A DNA stretch of 33,119 nt from Pseudomonadota bacterium (GTDB taxonomy: Bacteria > Desulfobacterota > Desulfuromonadia > Geobacterales > Pseudopelobacteraceae). Of the stretch, positions 18,346-27,220 are shown piece after piece; positions within the stretch are counted from its first letter, which is position 1, and the number at the start of each line of letters is the position of its first letter. Location: the NCBI GenBank assembly GCA_019352135.1, contig JABBNX010000020.1, positions 1 through 33,119 of the forward strand. The letters are read 5' to 3'. Both the position numbers and the translations under genes were made by a program. Below the pieces are notes generated by a model. The model was given only the letters and a program-made list of their open reading frames with translations, ran no database searches and was not told the origin of the DNA.

Positions 18346-19170
18346 GTGCGGGACTTTGCCAATTCATCATACCAGCGCAGAAAAGTGGCGCCCAACAAAG
18401 TCAAGGTTCAGCGTAAACCGCTTGACCTTAAAAAGCATCTGCGCCTGATAAAGGTGGTTGCCACCGGCCTGGGCGCGCTCATCCTGATGAGCGGCATCGC
18501 GTATGGAGGCTATCGGGCTATAACATCGGTGACCCTGTTCTCTCTCAAATCAATCGAAGTATCGAACGTAAAACACCTGACCCGTGAAGAGATCCTCGGC
18601 TTGGCAGGTCTAGAGCCGGGCAAAGATCTGCTCCGCATGAATCTGAAAAGCATGGGTGAACATATCCTGCAGAACCCCTGGGTTGAAACGGTACGCATTA
18701 ACCGGTATTTTCCGGATACTGTTTCAATCGCCATCACCGAGCGTGAACCGGTGGCAATTGTCAACATGGGTTTCATTTACTATCTTGATAAAAAAGGAAA
18801 TATTTTCAAGGTACTTAATCAGGGCGATAAGCTTGATTATCCGGTTATTACCGGCTTCAGCGAAGAAGATCTGGGCAGCGATCCAAAAGGGACACGGGAG
18901 GCACTTGAAGCCACCTGTGATCTCCTGAATATATTACATGAAAAGGGCGCATTAATCCTTGCGGATGTATCAGAGATTCATTACGATAAGGGGTATGGTT
19001 TTACTCTGTTTACCGCTTCCGGGGCCCTTCCGGTCAAGGTCGGTTCGGAAGATTTTCCCGCAAAAGTGGAGCGCTTCGCCCGCATCTACCGGGATCTGAT
19101 GGTGCAGCTACCATCAATTAGTTACATCGACCTCGATTATAACGACAAAATAATTGTAAAAAAGAGCTAA
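18346..19170 (+). CDS. ftsQ: Cell division protein FtsQ
   Basis: A 274-residue bitopic protein: a basic cytoplasmic N-terminus (residues 1-38), one membrane segment at about 38-58 and a POTRA domain at about 64-135 (LFSLKSIEVSNVKHLTREEI), followed by the FtsQ beta domain. FtsQ links FtsL/FtsB to the divisome in the periplasm. The GTG start is supported by AAGGAAAC 8 nt upstream at the end of ddl. A 37-bp gap leads to ftsA. Confidence 0.93.
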   Translation: MRDFANSSYQRRKVAPNKVKVQRKPLDLKKHLRLIKVVATGLGALILMSGIAYGGYRAITSVTLFSLKSIEVSNVKHLTREEILGLAGLEPGKDLLRMNLKSMGEHILQNPWVETVRINRYFPDTVSIAITEREPVAIVNMGFIYYLDKKGNIFKVLNQGDKLDYPVITGFSEEDLGSDPKGTREALEATCDLLNILHEKGALILADVSEIHYDKGYGFTLFTASGALPVKVGSEDFPAKVERFARIYRDLMVQLPSISYIDLDYNDKIIVKKS

Positions 19171-19207
19171 TTACCACATTTATATTTATGCAGCAGGAGG
19201 GAGCGGT

Positions 19208-20446
19208 ATGTCAGCTACAAAACGGGAAAATCTGATCGTTGGCCTCGACATCGGCACCACCAAGATTTGCGCGATTGTCGGCAATGTCACGGAAGAAGGT
19301 ATCGATATCGTCGGCATCGGGACAAGCCCTTCCAGCGGCCTGCGCAAAGGTGTTGTCATCAATATTGAAAGTACTGTGGGGGCAATTCGCAAAGCCATTG
19401 AGGAAGCCGAATTAATGGCGGGTTGTGAAATCAAGTCCGTCTATGCCGGCATTGCCGGCGGACATATCAAGGGGCTTAACTCGAACGGTGTGATCGCTAT
19501 CAGGAATCGTGAAGTTTCACAAGAGGATGTACGCCGGGTTATCGACGCCGCCAAAGCGATCAACATCCCGATGGATCGTGAAGTGCTGCATATCCTGCCG
19601 CAGGAATTTATCATTGATGAACAGGACGGCATTCGCGAACCGCTCGGCATGAGCGGCGTCAGACTGGAAGCCAAGGTGCATATTGTAACCGGTGCCGTGG
19701 CAAGTGCCCAGAACATTGTTAAATCATGCAACCGGGCCGGACTGGATGTCGCTGACATCGTCCTGGAACAATTGGCGTCATCCCACGCAGTCCTCTCCGA
19801 AGATGAAAAGGAACTCGGCGTCTGCATGGTGGATATCGGTGGCGGAACGACCGATATTGCCATTTTTGCAGATGGGGCGATCAAATATACATCGGTAATT
19901 TCGCTCGGGGGCAACCAGCTTACGAACGATATTGCCGTAGGACTCCGCACCCCGTTTGCCGAAGCTGAGAAGATCAAGCAGAAATACGGGTGTTGCCTGG
20001 CTTCGCTCGTCGGCAAGGAAGACAAGATTGAAGTGCCGAGTGTCGGGGGGCGCAAGCCTCGTGAACTTTCACGCAACGTCTTGTGCGAAATTCTTGGCCC
20101 GCGCATGGAAGAGATCTTCTCGCTTGTCAATCGCGAGATCATTAAATCCGGACTGGAAGATTCTATCGCATCAGGAGTCGTTATCACCGGCGGTTCCAGC
20201 ATCCTGGAAGGGATACCGGAACTGGCAGAGCAAATATTCAATCTGCCGGTTCGCCGGGGCCTTCCCCAGAAGATCGGCGGCTTGACGGACGTCGTGAAAT
20301 CTCCGGTTTATGCTACCGGCGTCGGCCTGGTGGTTTATGGAAGCCGCAACTCGGGATCCCGCGAATTCCCGACCGGCAAACCGGAAGCAAACCTGTTTGG
20401 ATCCGTTTTCGGACGGATGAAGGGCTGGTTTCGAGAGTTTTTCTAA
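19208..20446 (+). CDS. ftsA: Cell division protein FtsA
   Basis: A 412-residue actin-like ATPase that tethers FtsZ to the inner membrane. Phosphate-1 motif VGLDIGTTKICAIVG is at residues 12-26, the second phosphate motif MVDIGGGTTDIAIF at about 206-219, and an adenosine motif VVITGGSS near 322. The C-terminus ends in an amphipathic helix (FGRMKGWFREFF), the membrane-targeting tail. A very strong AGGAGGGAG precedes the ATG, suggesting its own translation rate apart from ftsQ. Confidence 0.97.
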   Translation: MSATKRENLIVGLDIGTTKICAIVGNVTEEGIDIVGIGTSPSSGLRKGVVINIESTVGAIRKAIEEAELMAGCEIKSVYAGIAGGHIKGLNSNGVIAIRNREVSQEDVRRVIDAAKAINIPMDREVLHILPQEFIIDEQDGIREPLGMSGVRLEAKVHIVTGAVASAQNIVKSCNRAGLDVADIVLEQLASSHAVLSEDEKELGVCMVDIGGGTTDIAIFADGAIKYTSVISLGGNQLTNDIAVGLRTPFAEAEKIKQKYGCCLASLVGKEDKIEVPSVGGRKPRELSRNVLCEILGPRMEEIFSLVNREIIKSGLEDSIASGVVITGGSSILEGIPELAEQIFNLPVRRGLPQKIGGLTDVVKSPVYATGVGLVVYGSRNSGSREFPTGKPEANLFGSVFGRMKGWFREFF

Positions 20447-20475
20447 CCTGACCTAAAATTATTTTATTTTTTCTT

Positions 20476-20504
20476 TTGATTCTTGGCCAAATAGAGGTTA
20501 CATT
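20476..20504 (+). promoter_or_regulatory. Candidate promoter ahead of ftsZ
   Basis: TTGATT (20476-20481) and TACATT (20499-20504) are separated by 17 bp in the 109-bp ftsA-ftsZ gap. A separate ftsZ promoter is common in other bacteria. The match is moderate and not tested. Confidence 0.4.
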
Positions 20505-20555
20505 TCCGTCACACTTAATCGAATCCGGGTCATTATACATATAGAGGAGGGATGC

Positions 20556-21725
20556 ATGTTTGAATTTGATGAGACCATTGAACAAAGTGCCGTTATTAAA
20601 GTAATTGGAGTCGGTGGCGGCGGTGGCAATGCCGTCAATACCATGATATCCAGTTCCATACATAAAGTAGATTTTATTGTTGCCAACACAGATGCCCAGG
20701 CCTTGCGCACGTCAAAAGCCCCGGTCAAACTCCAGATCGGCAGGGAGTTAACCAAAGGACTTGGAGCCGGTTCAAAACCCGAGGTTGGAACTGCTGCTGC
20801 TCTTGAAAACAAGGGACAACTTGCAGAAGCAATCAAAGGAGCTGATCTGGTTTTCATCGCTGCCGGAATGGGTGGTGGCACCGGCACCGGTGCGGCACCG
20901 GTTATCGCCGAAGCTGCCCGTGAAACCGGCGTTCTCACCGTCGGAGTCGTAACCAGACCCTTCACATATGAGGGTAAAGCACGTTCGGTTCTCGCAGAAC
21001 AGGGAATCGCAGACCTGAAAAAACATGTCGATTCACTGATCATCATCCCCAATGACCGCCTCATAAGCCTGGCCAGCAAGAACATGTCTCTCTTCGACGC
21101 ATTCAAACCGGCAGATGACGTTCTTCGTCAGGCTGTTCAAGGGATTTCCGAACTGATCACGTCAACCGGGCTGATGAATCTGGACTTTGCCGATGTCAAA
21201 ACGGTTATGAGTGTCCGCGGTATGGCCATGATGGGCATTGGCATGGGCAATGGCGAGAATCGCGCTGCCGATGCCGTTAATAATGCCATCTCCAGCCCGT
21301 TGCTGGAAGACAATGACATCTCGGGCGCCAAAGGGGTGCTGGTCAACATCACCGGCTCTGAATCCATGACTATGGACGATTATAATACGGTCAACCGCAT
21401 CGTTCATGAGAAAGTTCACGAAGAAGCCAATATCAAGATTGGTGTCGTCCGTGATGACGAGATGGGAGACACCATAAAAGTAACCGTCATCGCCACCGGT
21501 TTTGGCGATCGGTTTGATGTTGAAAAAAGTCGTGACATCCGTAGAAGCAGCATCTCATTGGCAGAGAAACATGTCGTCACTCCGGTATCTCTCGATCGAC
21601 CGACCTTCCAGCGCGACCGTGAAAAGACAGAAAGCATCACAAGAATCCGTCCGACAGTCTCATTTATTGAAGAAGATGAAGACCAGTACGACATTCCAAC
21701 TTTTTTACGTAAATCAGTGGATTAA
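20556..21725 (+). CDS. ftsZ: Cell division protein FtsZ
   Basis: A 389-residue tubulin-like GTPase forming the Z-ring. The tubulin signature GGGTGTGAAP is at residues 106-115, the T7 catalytic loop NLDFADVKTVM at about 208-218, and the conserved C-terminal tail YDIPTFLRK at about 378-387 binds FtsA. AGAGGAGG 5 nt before the ATG is one of the strongest ribosome sites in the window, in line with the high amount of FtsZ cells need. It closes the dcw cluster. Confidence 0.98.
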   Translation: MFEFDETIEQSAVIKVIGVGGGGGNAVNTMISSSIHKVDFIVANTDAQALRTSKAPVKLQIGRELTKGLGAGSKPEVGTAAALENKGQLAEAIKGADLVFIAAGMGGGTGTGAAPVIAEAARETGVLTVGVVTRPFTYEGKARSVLAEQGIADLKKHVDSLIIIPNDRLISLASKNMSLFDAFKPADDVLRQAVQGISELITSTGLMNLDFADVKTVMSVRGMAMMGIGMGNGENRAADAVNNAISSPLLEDNDISGAKGVLVNITGSESMTMDDYNTVNRIVHEKVHEEANIKIGVVRDDEMGDTIKVTVIATGFGDRFDVEKSRDIRRSSISLAEKHVVTPVSLDRPTFQRDREKTESITRIRPTVSFIEEDEDQYDIPTFLRKSVD

Positions 21726-21730
21726 AACCA

Positions 21731-21780
21731 GCCATGCCGGGAAGGAGCCTGCCATGCGGCAGGCTCCTTCCCGGCATGGC
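21731..21780. terminator. Perfect 23-bp stem-loop after ftsZ
   Basis: Bases 21731-21753 are exactly complementary to 21758-21780 with a 4-nt loop ATGC. It starts 6 nt after the ftsZ stop. On the plus strand no T-run follows, while on the minus strand the stem is followed by TGGTTTT. It may stop transcription, protect the ftsZ mRNA end, or be a mobile palindromic repeat. Confidence 0.6.
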
Positions 21781-21985
21781 CGTATCCATCCTGATTCTGC
21801 ACTCACCACGTCTTCCTACCCTGCTTTATCCAATACATTTTCACATCTACCCAGTTAACAATCTGATATATCTCAATTATTTTATTTTCGAACACGTCAT
21901 TAAAATTTTTCTGGACGAACGGGAAACTCTCCCGTATCCTAATTAATCGCACCATATTACTATACAAACAATGAGAGGCAATCCA

Positions 21986-22489
21986 ATGGCACACGCAGAA
22001 AAAGGCAACACTGTAACAATTAACTTTACCGGAACGCTTGAAGACGGAACGGTATTCGACTCGACTCTTGAAGACACTGAATGCTGCGAAGATGAATGCT
22101 GTGATGACGGTTGTGAAGATGATGAATGCGGCTGCGGCGGCCATGAAAGCGGACCGATGACGTTCGTATTGGGAGAGGAAATTCTCTTCCCCCAAATAGA
22201 CGCTGCCATTGTCGGCATGACTCCGGGAGAAAAGAAAACTGTCAAGATCTCTGCAGCCGACGCTTTTGGAGAGTACGACAAGGAGAAAATATTCACCGTA
22301 CCACGCAGCGATCTTCCGGAAGATCTTATTCCTGAAGTCGGCGATGAACTGAGCCTCTCTAATGAGGATGACGAGGAACTTGATGTTGTCGTTCTCGAAA
22401 TGACGGAAGACCAGGTTACCTTTGATGCCAACCACCCGCTCGCCGGTGAAGACGTAACCTTTGAGATCGAACTGATAAGCATTCAGTAA
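21986..22489 (+). CDS. FKBP-type peptidyl-prolyl isomerase, SlyD-like, Cys-rich insertion
   Basis: A 167-residue cytoplasmic FKBP-family prolyl isomerase/chaperone of SlyD type: VTINFTGTLEDGTVFDST at the N-terminus, GMTPGEKK and AFGEYDKE in the middle, then an IF-like chaperone domain and the closing strand VTFEIELISI. Unlike E. coli SlyD there is no metal-binding His tail. Instead a loop after FDST carries seven Cys (residues 33, 34, 38, 39, 43, 48, 50) and His53 among many acidic residues. The start at 21986 has GAGAGG 7 nt upstream; the ATG at 21971 would itself overlap that site. Acts on protein folding and perhaps metal handling, the latter by inference. Confidence 0.88.
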   Translation: MAHAEKGNTVTINFTGTLEDGTVFDSTLEDTECCEDECCDDGCEDDECGCGGHESGPMTFVLGEEILFPQIDAAIVGMTPGEKKTVKISAADAFGEYDKEKIFTVPRSDLPEDLIPEVGDELSLSNEDDEELDVVVLEMTEDQVTFDANHPLAGEDVTFEIELISIQ

Positions 22490-22541
22490 GGCATCGACAC
22501 AATAAGCGTTCCGGGTACAGTTTCCGAAGCGCAGGAATCTG

Positions 22542-22577
22542 AACAAAAAAAACGGCCACGCGGCCGTTTTTTTTGTT
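22542..22577. terminator. Strong bidirectional rho-independent terminator
   Basis: CGGCC-ACGC-GGCCG (22553-22566) is flanked by a run of eight A on the left and eight T on the right, which also pair. It ends the FKBP gene and would also stop minus-strand transcripts from the right. Confidence 0.92.
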
Positions 22578-23337
22578 ATTCAATGTGCCACAACAATGTT
22601 AAAGCAAATTAAAATTATTCTGGTACGCCACCAAAACAAATAAACGTAATAAAATGCAATAGTTATGTGTAGTTACAATAACAAGAAAAAATTCTGGTCA
22701 GGTCGCTTGATACTAAACTGGTTAAGAGTTAAAAGTCAAGACTCCAAAACAAGAACTATTTTAACCATTTGCGAGTAATTCAAAGCTAAAAGTATCCTGA
22801 TTTATACACAAAAACATTTTGCGGGGTAATGCCTTAAGTAACTGATATTATGTGTTTTGTCTATGCCCGCGTCTGATAAATTTCATATTTCTTGTTTTTT
22901 GGTCACCGTTTGGTACACCGTTAGTCCTGAGTTAGTACACCCTAGTTTTCTTGCATCTGCTGCAGCGTTCTACGGAAGCTGACAATGTTATATTTACTAG
23001 AAACTCCCGTGGGTCATTATTTTCGGATGCGCGTACCGAAGGACCTCCGCAAACAGACGGACATCTACAGTTTTTGCTTGCTGGGCGCGGGGTATTACTT
23101 CATTGCAGCAGTTGCGGGGCATTGAATCAAAAGGGACAAGATTCTTGAGTGAAACATATGATTTAATTGGTGGATGGAATATACATAACTAACGTCTTAG
23201 CTTTATTGCGCCGGGCACCTGAGTTCCGTCAATCGACCAACCGCATATACCTAGGTACCTCCGCATGCGGCGTTACCCAGGCTCGGCCAGACAACCAGAT
23301 ACACCGGATGTCCCCCAAAAAAATACGGGTAGTCATT
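22578..23337. other. About 760 bp with no credible gene
   Basis: AT-rich DNA to about 22930, then more mixed composition. Frames up to 65 codons exist (for example 22951-23148 and 23167-23361 on plus) but have no ribosome site and no recognisable family. The 10-bp palindrome CCGCATGCGG lies at 23261-23270, and GGTACACC/AGTACACC occur 21 nt apart near 22912-22940. It lies between the housekeeping block and a recombinase and may hold an island junction. Confidence 0.5.
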
Positions 23338-23601
23338 TCAACGGAATTTGAGCGACAATGAACTTTCAACTGCCTGTCTGACAAACTCATACTCCTGCAT
23401 CATCCTCAGCAGATCAATCGCTGTCATTCCTGTATCCCGATAATACCAGTTCCGCACCCGTTCTACAGGTATGTTGAGTTTGCTCGCAACCTGCTTTGTC
23501 GTAACCCCCTGCTCTTGCAGCAACCTCATAATATATCTCGTTACCTCGCCATTGTTGAGATTTTTTTTGTGGCTAATCTGCCACAGATTCTTTGTAGACA
23601 T
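23338..23601 (-). CDS. Small helix-turn-helix protein, 87 aa
   Basis: An 87-residue protein with a helix-turn-helix-like centre: VTTKQVASKLNIPVERVRNWYYRD around residues 33-56, followed by a Leu/Met-rich helix. Size and position, divergent from the recombinase gene with about 65 bp between the two starts, suggest a local repressor or accessory factor of the recombinase module. I do not recognise a named family. The ribosome site is weak (AAGGGG very close to the ATG). Confidence 0.65.
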   Translation of the reverse strand: MSTKNLWQISHKKNLNNGEVTRYIMRLLQEQGVTTKQVASKLNIPVERVRNWYYRDTGMTAIDLLRMMQEYEFVRQAVESSLSLKFR

Positions 23602-23666
23602 ATGCCCCTTGTCGGATGAAAAGTATTACTGGAAAATTTTGCGTTGTAACAAGGAGTACCCAGAAT

Positions 23667-25268
23667 ATGCTGCAAACTGGAAGGGCATATACTCCAGATG
23701 AAATCAAAAACCTGCACCTTAAAGGCGCGATGTATATTCGCATGTCCACAGAGCTGCAGGTAGAATCGCCGGAAAATCAGAACCGCGCAATACGTACCTA
23801 TGCCGCTGAGTACGGCATTGAAATTATTAAAACCTATGTTGATCCGGGCGTTAGCGGAATAACTGAAAAACGGGAGCAGTTTCAGACTTTGATTGATGAC
23901 GTGGAGCAAGGGCGTAACGGATACAACATTGTCCTGTATCTGGATGCAAGTCGCTGGGGACGGTTTTTAGACAGCCGCGAGGCTGAGTATCACCGGATGA
24001 GATTGGAACGCAGAAACGTCGTGTGTCAGTCCTGCGAAAAACCGCTGACGCTGACCAGCAATATCGCTGACCGGATTATGACCCTGCTTCGAGACGAAAG
24101 CGCCAGCGACTATTGCCGACAGCTTTCACAGAAGGTGTGGGTGGGACAATGCAACCTGGTGACGAAAGGATTCCGGCAGGGAGGCGTGGCAGGTTTTGGG
24201 CTTCGGCGCATGTTGCTGGATGAGACCGGTAGACCCAAGCAGGAATTGGCAATGGGGCAGCGTAAAAGCCTGCTCACCGAGCGGGTGATTCTGATGCCGG
24301 GCTCAGACGAGGAACGGGGGATTGTGATCTGGATTTATGACCAGTTCATTGCCGGGATAAGTGAAACTGAAATTGCTACGCAGTTGAACGCAAAAGGAGT
24401 GAAAACCCATTTTAGTCGTCCATGGTCACGAGGAACTGTGTGCGAAGTGCTGACCAATGAAAAATATGTTGGCAACAACTTATTCAACCGCACATCTGGC
24501 AAGATGAAGAGTAAAGCCAAACCCAATCCGGAAAGCGAGTGGGTTCGCAAGGAACGCGCCTTTGAGCCCATAGTCGATATGGAGCGTTTCTACACGGTCC
24601 AGGGGATATACCGGGAACGGAACAAAAAGACTACCGACGAAGAACTACTGCAAGGTCTGCGGGACTTATATGCCAGGCAAGGACGCCTTTCCGCGCTGAT
24701 AATTGACGAAGCGGATCATTTACCTCCCAGTAGCCTGTTTAGTACTCGCTTCGGCGGACTTTTGCGGGCCTACCAGATGATCGGTTATTCCCCGAAGCAC
24801 GACTATACGTATATTGACATAAACCAACGGTTGCGCGTTCTTCATGCCGAAATAGTGGCTGACGTTGTTCACAGCATAGAGAGCCTCTGCTGTAGACAGA
24901 TTCCCATAGATCCGAAAAGCTGCCTGTTGGAATTGAATCACAATCTATCTGTCTCGGTTGTCATCAGCCGTTGCTTTACCACACCAGCCGGAACACGGCG
25001 CTGGAAAATCCGTTTTGATAGCGGCCTTTATCCCGACATAACCGTAGCGGTACGCATGGACACCCGCAATGAAGCGATCTACGATTACTATATCCTGCCC
25101 GCGTTGGAGTTCTCACATGGGCAGTTAAAGCTATCGGAGGACAACGTAGGGTTTCTGGACAGCTTTCGTTCTGATACGTTGGATTATTTGCTGAATTTGA
25201 GCATTAACATCTCTCTCGACAAGGCGGTGGAATATGGTGCAAGGGGCAATAATACTTATTTCCATTGA
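23667..25268 (+). CDS. Large serine recombinase
   Basis: A 533-residue serine-family site-specific recombinase. An N-terminal resolvase domain has the catalytic Ser in AMYIRMSTE (Ser27) and the DASRWGRF segment near residue 92. A Recombinase domain follows (GFRQGGVAGFGLRR near 170). A long C-terminal part (from about 340) contains LSALIIDEADHLP and RFGGLLRAYQMIGY, blocks also found in recombinases of this subtype. The start at 23667 has AAGGAG 10 nt upstream; the earlier ATG at 23616 has none. It overlaps the next gene by 35 bp, so the recombinase and two ParB-like genes form one operon. Its DNA target is not known. Confidence 0.88.
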   Translation: MLQTGRAYTPDEIKNLHLKGAMYIRMSTELQVESPENQNRAIRTYAAEYGIEIIKTYVDPGVSGITEKREQFQTLIDDVEQGRNGYNIVLYLDASRWGRFLDSREAEYHRMRLERRNVVCQSCEKPLTLTSNIADRIMTLLRDESASDYCRQLSQKVWVGQCNLVTKGFRQGGVAGFGLRRMLLDETGRPKQELAMGQRKSLLTERVILMPGSDEERGIVIWIYDQFIAGISETEIATQLNAKGVKTHFSRPWSRGTVCEVLTNEKYVGNNLFNRTSGKMKSKAKPNPESEWVRKERAFEPIVDMERFYTVQGIYRERNKKTTDEELLQGLRDLYARQGRLSALIIDEADHLPPSSLFSTRFGGLLRAYQMIGYSPKHDYTYIDINQRLRVLHAEIVADVVHSIESLCCRQIPIDPKSCLLELNHNLSVSVVISRCFTTPAGTRRWKIRFDSGLYPDITVAVRMDTRNEAIYDYYILPALEFSHGQLKLSEDNVGFLDSFRSDTLDYLLNLSINISLDKAVEYGARGNNTYFH

Positions 25269-26100
25269 AGATATTCACATCTTGAATCCACGGGTACGCA
25301 ATCAAATTATTGCCGAAGAAATACGGCAAAACATTTTGAGCGTCGGCTTGAAAAGGCCCATAACGGTATCTCCCAGAAATGATGCTAAAGGTGGCAAGAA
25401 ATATGATCTGGTTTGTGGACAGGGAAGGCTTGAGGCATATATTTCTGCTGGAGAAACGGAAATGCCCTGTGTCGTTCGCAAAGTGAGTGAAGAAGATGCG
25501 CATATTATGAGTCTGGTGGAGAATATCGCCCGACGTAATGGTAATGCCCTGGAACTTCTTCAAAGCATCAAGTATCTGAAAAGCCAGGGTTACGAGGATG
25601 ACGCCATTGCTGCTAAGACTAATCTTGGCAAAGACTATATTCGAGGCATTATCCGTCTGTTAGAGCAAGGAGAGGAATACTTGGTCAACGCAGTGGAAAA
25701 AGGACGAATCCCTTTATACCAGGCACTGAACATAGCTTCGGAAGATGACACTGCCGTACAGATGGCTTTGACAGAAGCGTATGAATCGGGAGCATTGACC
25801 GGCAAAAAGCTTGTTGATGCACAAAAGATTATTTCCCGGCGGAAACATTACGGCAAAAGCCTTTCAGCTCCACACCGTGAACATGCCAAGGTTTCCGCAG
25901 AAGATTTGATTGCGGTCTATGAAAAGGAAGCTAAGGAGAAGAAGCGGTTACTGGCTCAATCAAATTATATCAAGGAGGTTTTGGACTACACGTCCACTGC
26001 CCTTCGCCAGTTATTGAAGGAAGTCCATTTTACCAATCAACTGAAAGCCGTCGGCATGAATGAAATTCCCCAGCATGTAACTGACCTTCTGAAAAGGTAG
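25234..26100 (+). CDS. ParB/RepB-like nuclease-fold protein
   Basis: A 288-residue protein with an N-terminal ParB-like domain: a PITVSPR segment near residue 40, CGQGRLEAYISAGETEMPCVV near 63-83 and SLVENIARRNGNALELL near 93-110, the box where ParB proteins bind CTP and the clamp forms. Then a helix-turn-helix segment (DDAIAAKTNLGKDYIRGIIRLLEQG) and a Lys-rich C-terminal helix. There is no ParA gene nearby. The start lies inside the recombinase gene (35-bp overlap). Likely DNA-binding partner of the recombinase; real partitioning is doubtful without ParA. Confidence 0.82.
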   Translation: MVQGAIILISIEDIHILNPRVRNQIIAEEIRQNILSVGLKRPITVSPRNDAKGGKKYDLVCGQGRLEAYISAGETEMPCVVRKVSEEDAHIMSLVENIARRNGNALELLQSIKYLKSQGYEDDAIAAKTNLGKDYIRGIIRLLEQGEEYLVNAVEKGRIPLYQALNIASEDDTAVQMALTEAYESGALTGKKLVDAQKIISRRKHYGKSLSAPHREHAKVSAEDLIAVYEKEAKEKKRLLAQSNYIKEVLDYTSTALRQLLKEVHFTNQLKAVGMNEIPQHVTDLLKR

Positions 26101-26105
26101 CGGCC

Positions 26106-26999
26106 ATGGCAAACAGAATTAAGCAGAGTTTCCAGGAAAAACTGATTGAGCTTGCCGTGGAGGAATTGTTCCCCACAAAAAACATTTCCATTACTGTAAG
26201 ACATTGCAGAAAATATTCTCAGGTACTTTCCTCCATACGGGAAGTGGGGCTGATAGAGGCCCCTGTGGTCGCTCCGTTGAAGAAAGAAAAAGGATATCTT
26301 CTGCTCGATGGGCATGTGCGTATAATGGCTCTGAAGGAATTGGGGGTGGAGCGCGTTTTCTGCCTGATCTCCACTGATGACGAGACCTACACCTACAACA
26401 AATACATCAATCGGCTTACAGCAATTCAGGAACATCATATGATTGTGAAAGCCGTGCAGTCAGGAGTCTCTGAAGAAAAGCTCGCCCGTGCCTTAAATCT
26501 TGACATCGGCACTATCAGAAATAAGAAGAATTTGCTTGAAGGTATTTGTCCAGAGGCTGTCGATTTGCTGAAGGATAAGGCCGTGCCGGAACCGGTTTTC
26601 AAAGTGTTGAGAAAAATGCAGGCGCCTCGGCAAGTTATCGTCGCCATGTTGATGAACGACCAGAATAAGTTCAACTCCAACTACGCCAAGGCACTTTTGG
26701 AAGCAACACCCTCACATCAGCTCATCAATAGAGGCAAACCGAAAAAGGAGACTCCAGCAATACTGGCGCGCCAGGCTCGTCTTGAAGAGGAGAGTCTTGC
26801 CTTGTCCACGGAAATTGGCTCATTGAAGGAGCAGTATGGTACAGCAATGATAGATATGACATCTATGCAGGCGTATTTGAAAAGATTGATCCGTAACGAA
26901 GCGGTTGCAAAATATCTACGTGATTTCAATGAGTCGTTTTATGACAAATTCAAGGAAATTGCTGAACTTGACTTTTTTAGATTGAAAAATATGGAGTGA
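26106..26999 (+). CDS. ParB/RepB C-terminal domain protein
   Basis: A 297-residue protein with a diverged ParB-like N-terminus (YLLLDGHVRIMALKELG near residue 64, NRLTAIQEHHMI near 102), a helix-turn-helix at about 120-145 (SEEKLARALNLDIGTIRNKK) and a C-terminal region of the type annotated as RepB plasmid-partition C-terminal domain. It is 5 nt downstream of the other ParB-like gene, with AAGG upstream. It retains the DGHxR in place of the GxRR/GERR of true ParB. Together with the recombinase it makes a three-gene module whose job is not known to me. Confidence 0.8.
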   Translation: MANRIKQSFQEKLIELAVEELFPTKNISITVRHCRKYSQVLSSIREVGLIEAPVVAPLKKEKGYLLLDGHVRIMALKELGVERVFCLISTDDETYTYNKYINRLTAIQEHHMIVKAVQSGVSEEKLARALNLDIGTIRNKKNLLEGICPEAVDLLKDKAVPEPVFKVLRKMQAPRQVIVAMLMNDQNKFNSNYAKALLEATPSHQLINRGKPKKETPAILARQARLEEESLALSTEIGSLKEQYGTAMIDMTSMQAYLKRLIRNEAVAKYLRDFNESFYDKFKEIAELDFFRLKNME

Positions 27000-27185
27000 G
27001 ACAGATAATTGCGATCGCTTTGACCATGAATCGGTGCTGCTCATAGTCTGGAGGCATGCTTGTTTTTCACTTTGCTATTTCCAAGCTGCTACAAGTTTGT
27101 AAACTGACATTTTGACACTATCTGAAATCAATTGTTTTGAAAGAGAATCATAGCAATATTTACGTTAGGGTGAAAAAAGTGAAAG

Positions 27186-27203
27186 GGCCGGGTTGCCCCG
27201 GCC
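27186..27203. terminator. GC-rich hairpin between convergent operons
   Basis: GGCCGGG-TTGC-CCCGGCC. On the minus strand it is followed by CTTTCACTTTTTTC and could end the higB-higA-small peptide unit; on the plus strand by TTCCGTTT and could end the recombinase-ParB operon. The remaining 27000-27185 holds no gene I can see. Confidence 0.65.
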
Positions 27204-27220
27204 TTCCGTTTGTAGTTACT

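Noticed and set aside
21919-21935. Small hairpin ACGGGA/TCCCGT upstream of the FKBP gene as a terminator or riboswitch
   Set aside because: The stem is 6 bp with no T-run and no recognisable aptamer structure.
22951-23361. Two plus-strand frames of 64-65 codons in the gene-free gap
   Set aside because: No ribosome sites, odd composition and no recognisable family.
24696-24725. IIDEADHL in the recombinase as a Walker B motif of a fused ATPase
   Set aside because: No Walker A precedes it, and the same block is a normal part of this recombinase subtype.
25234-26999. A true plasmid partition (parAB) locus
   Set aside because: There is no ParA ATPase, and the genes are fused in operon order to a recombinase rather than to a replication gene.
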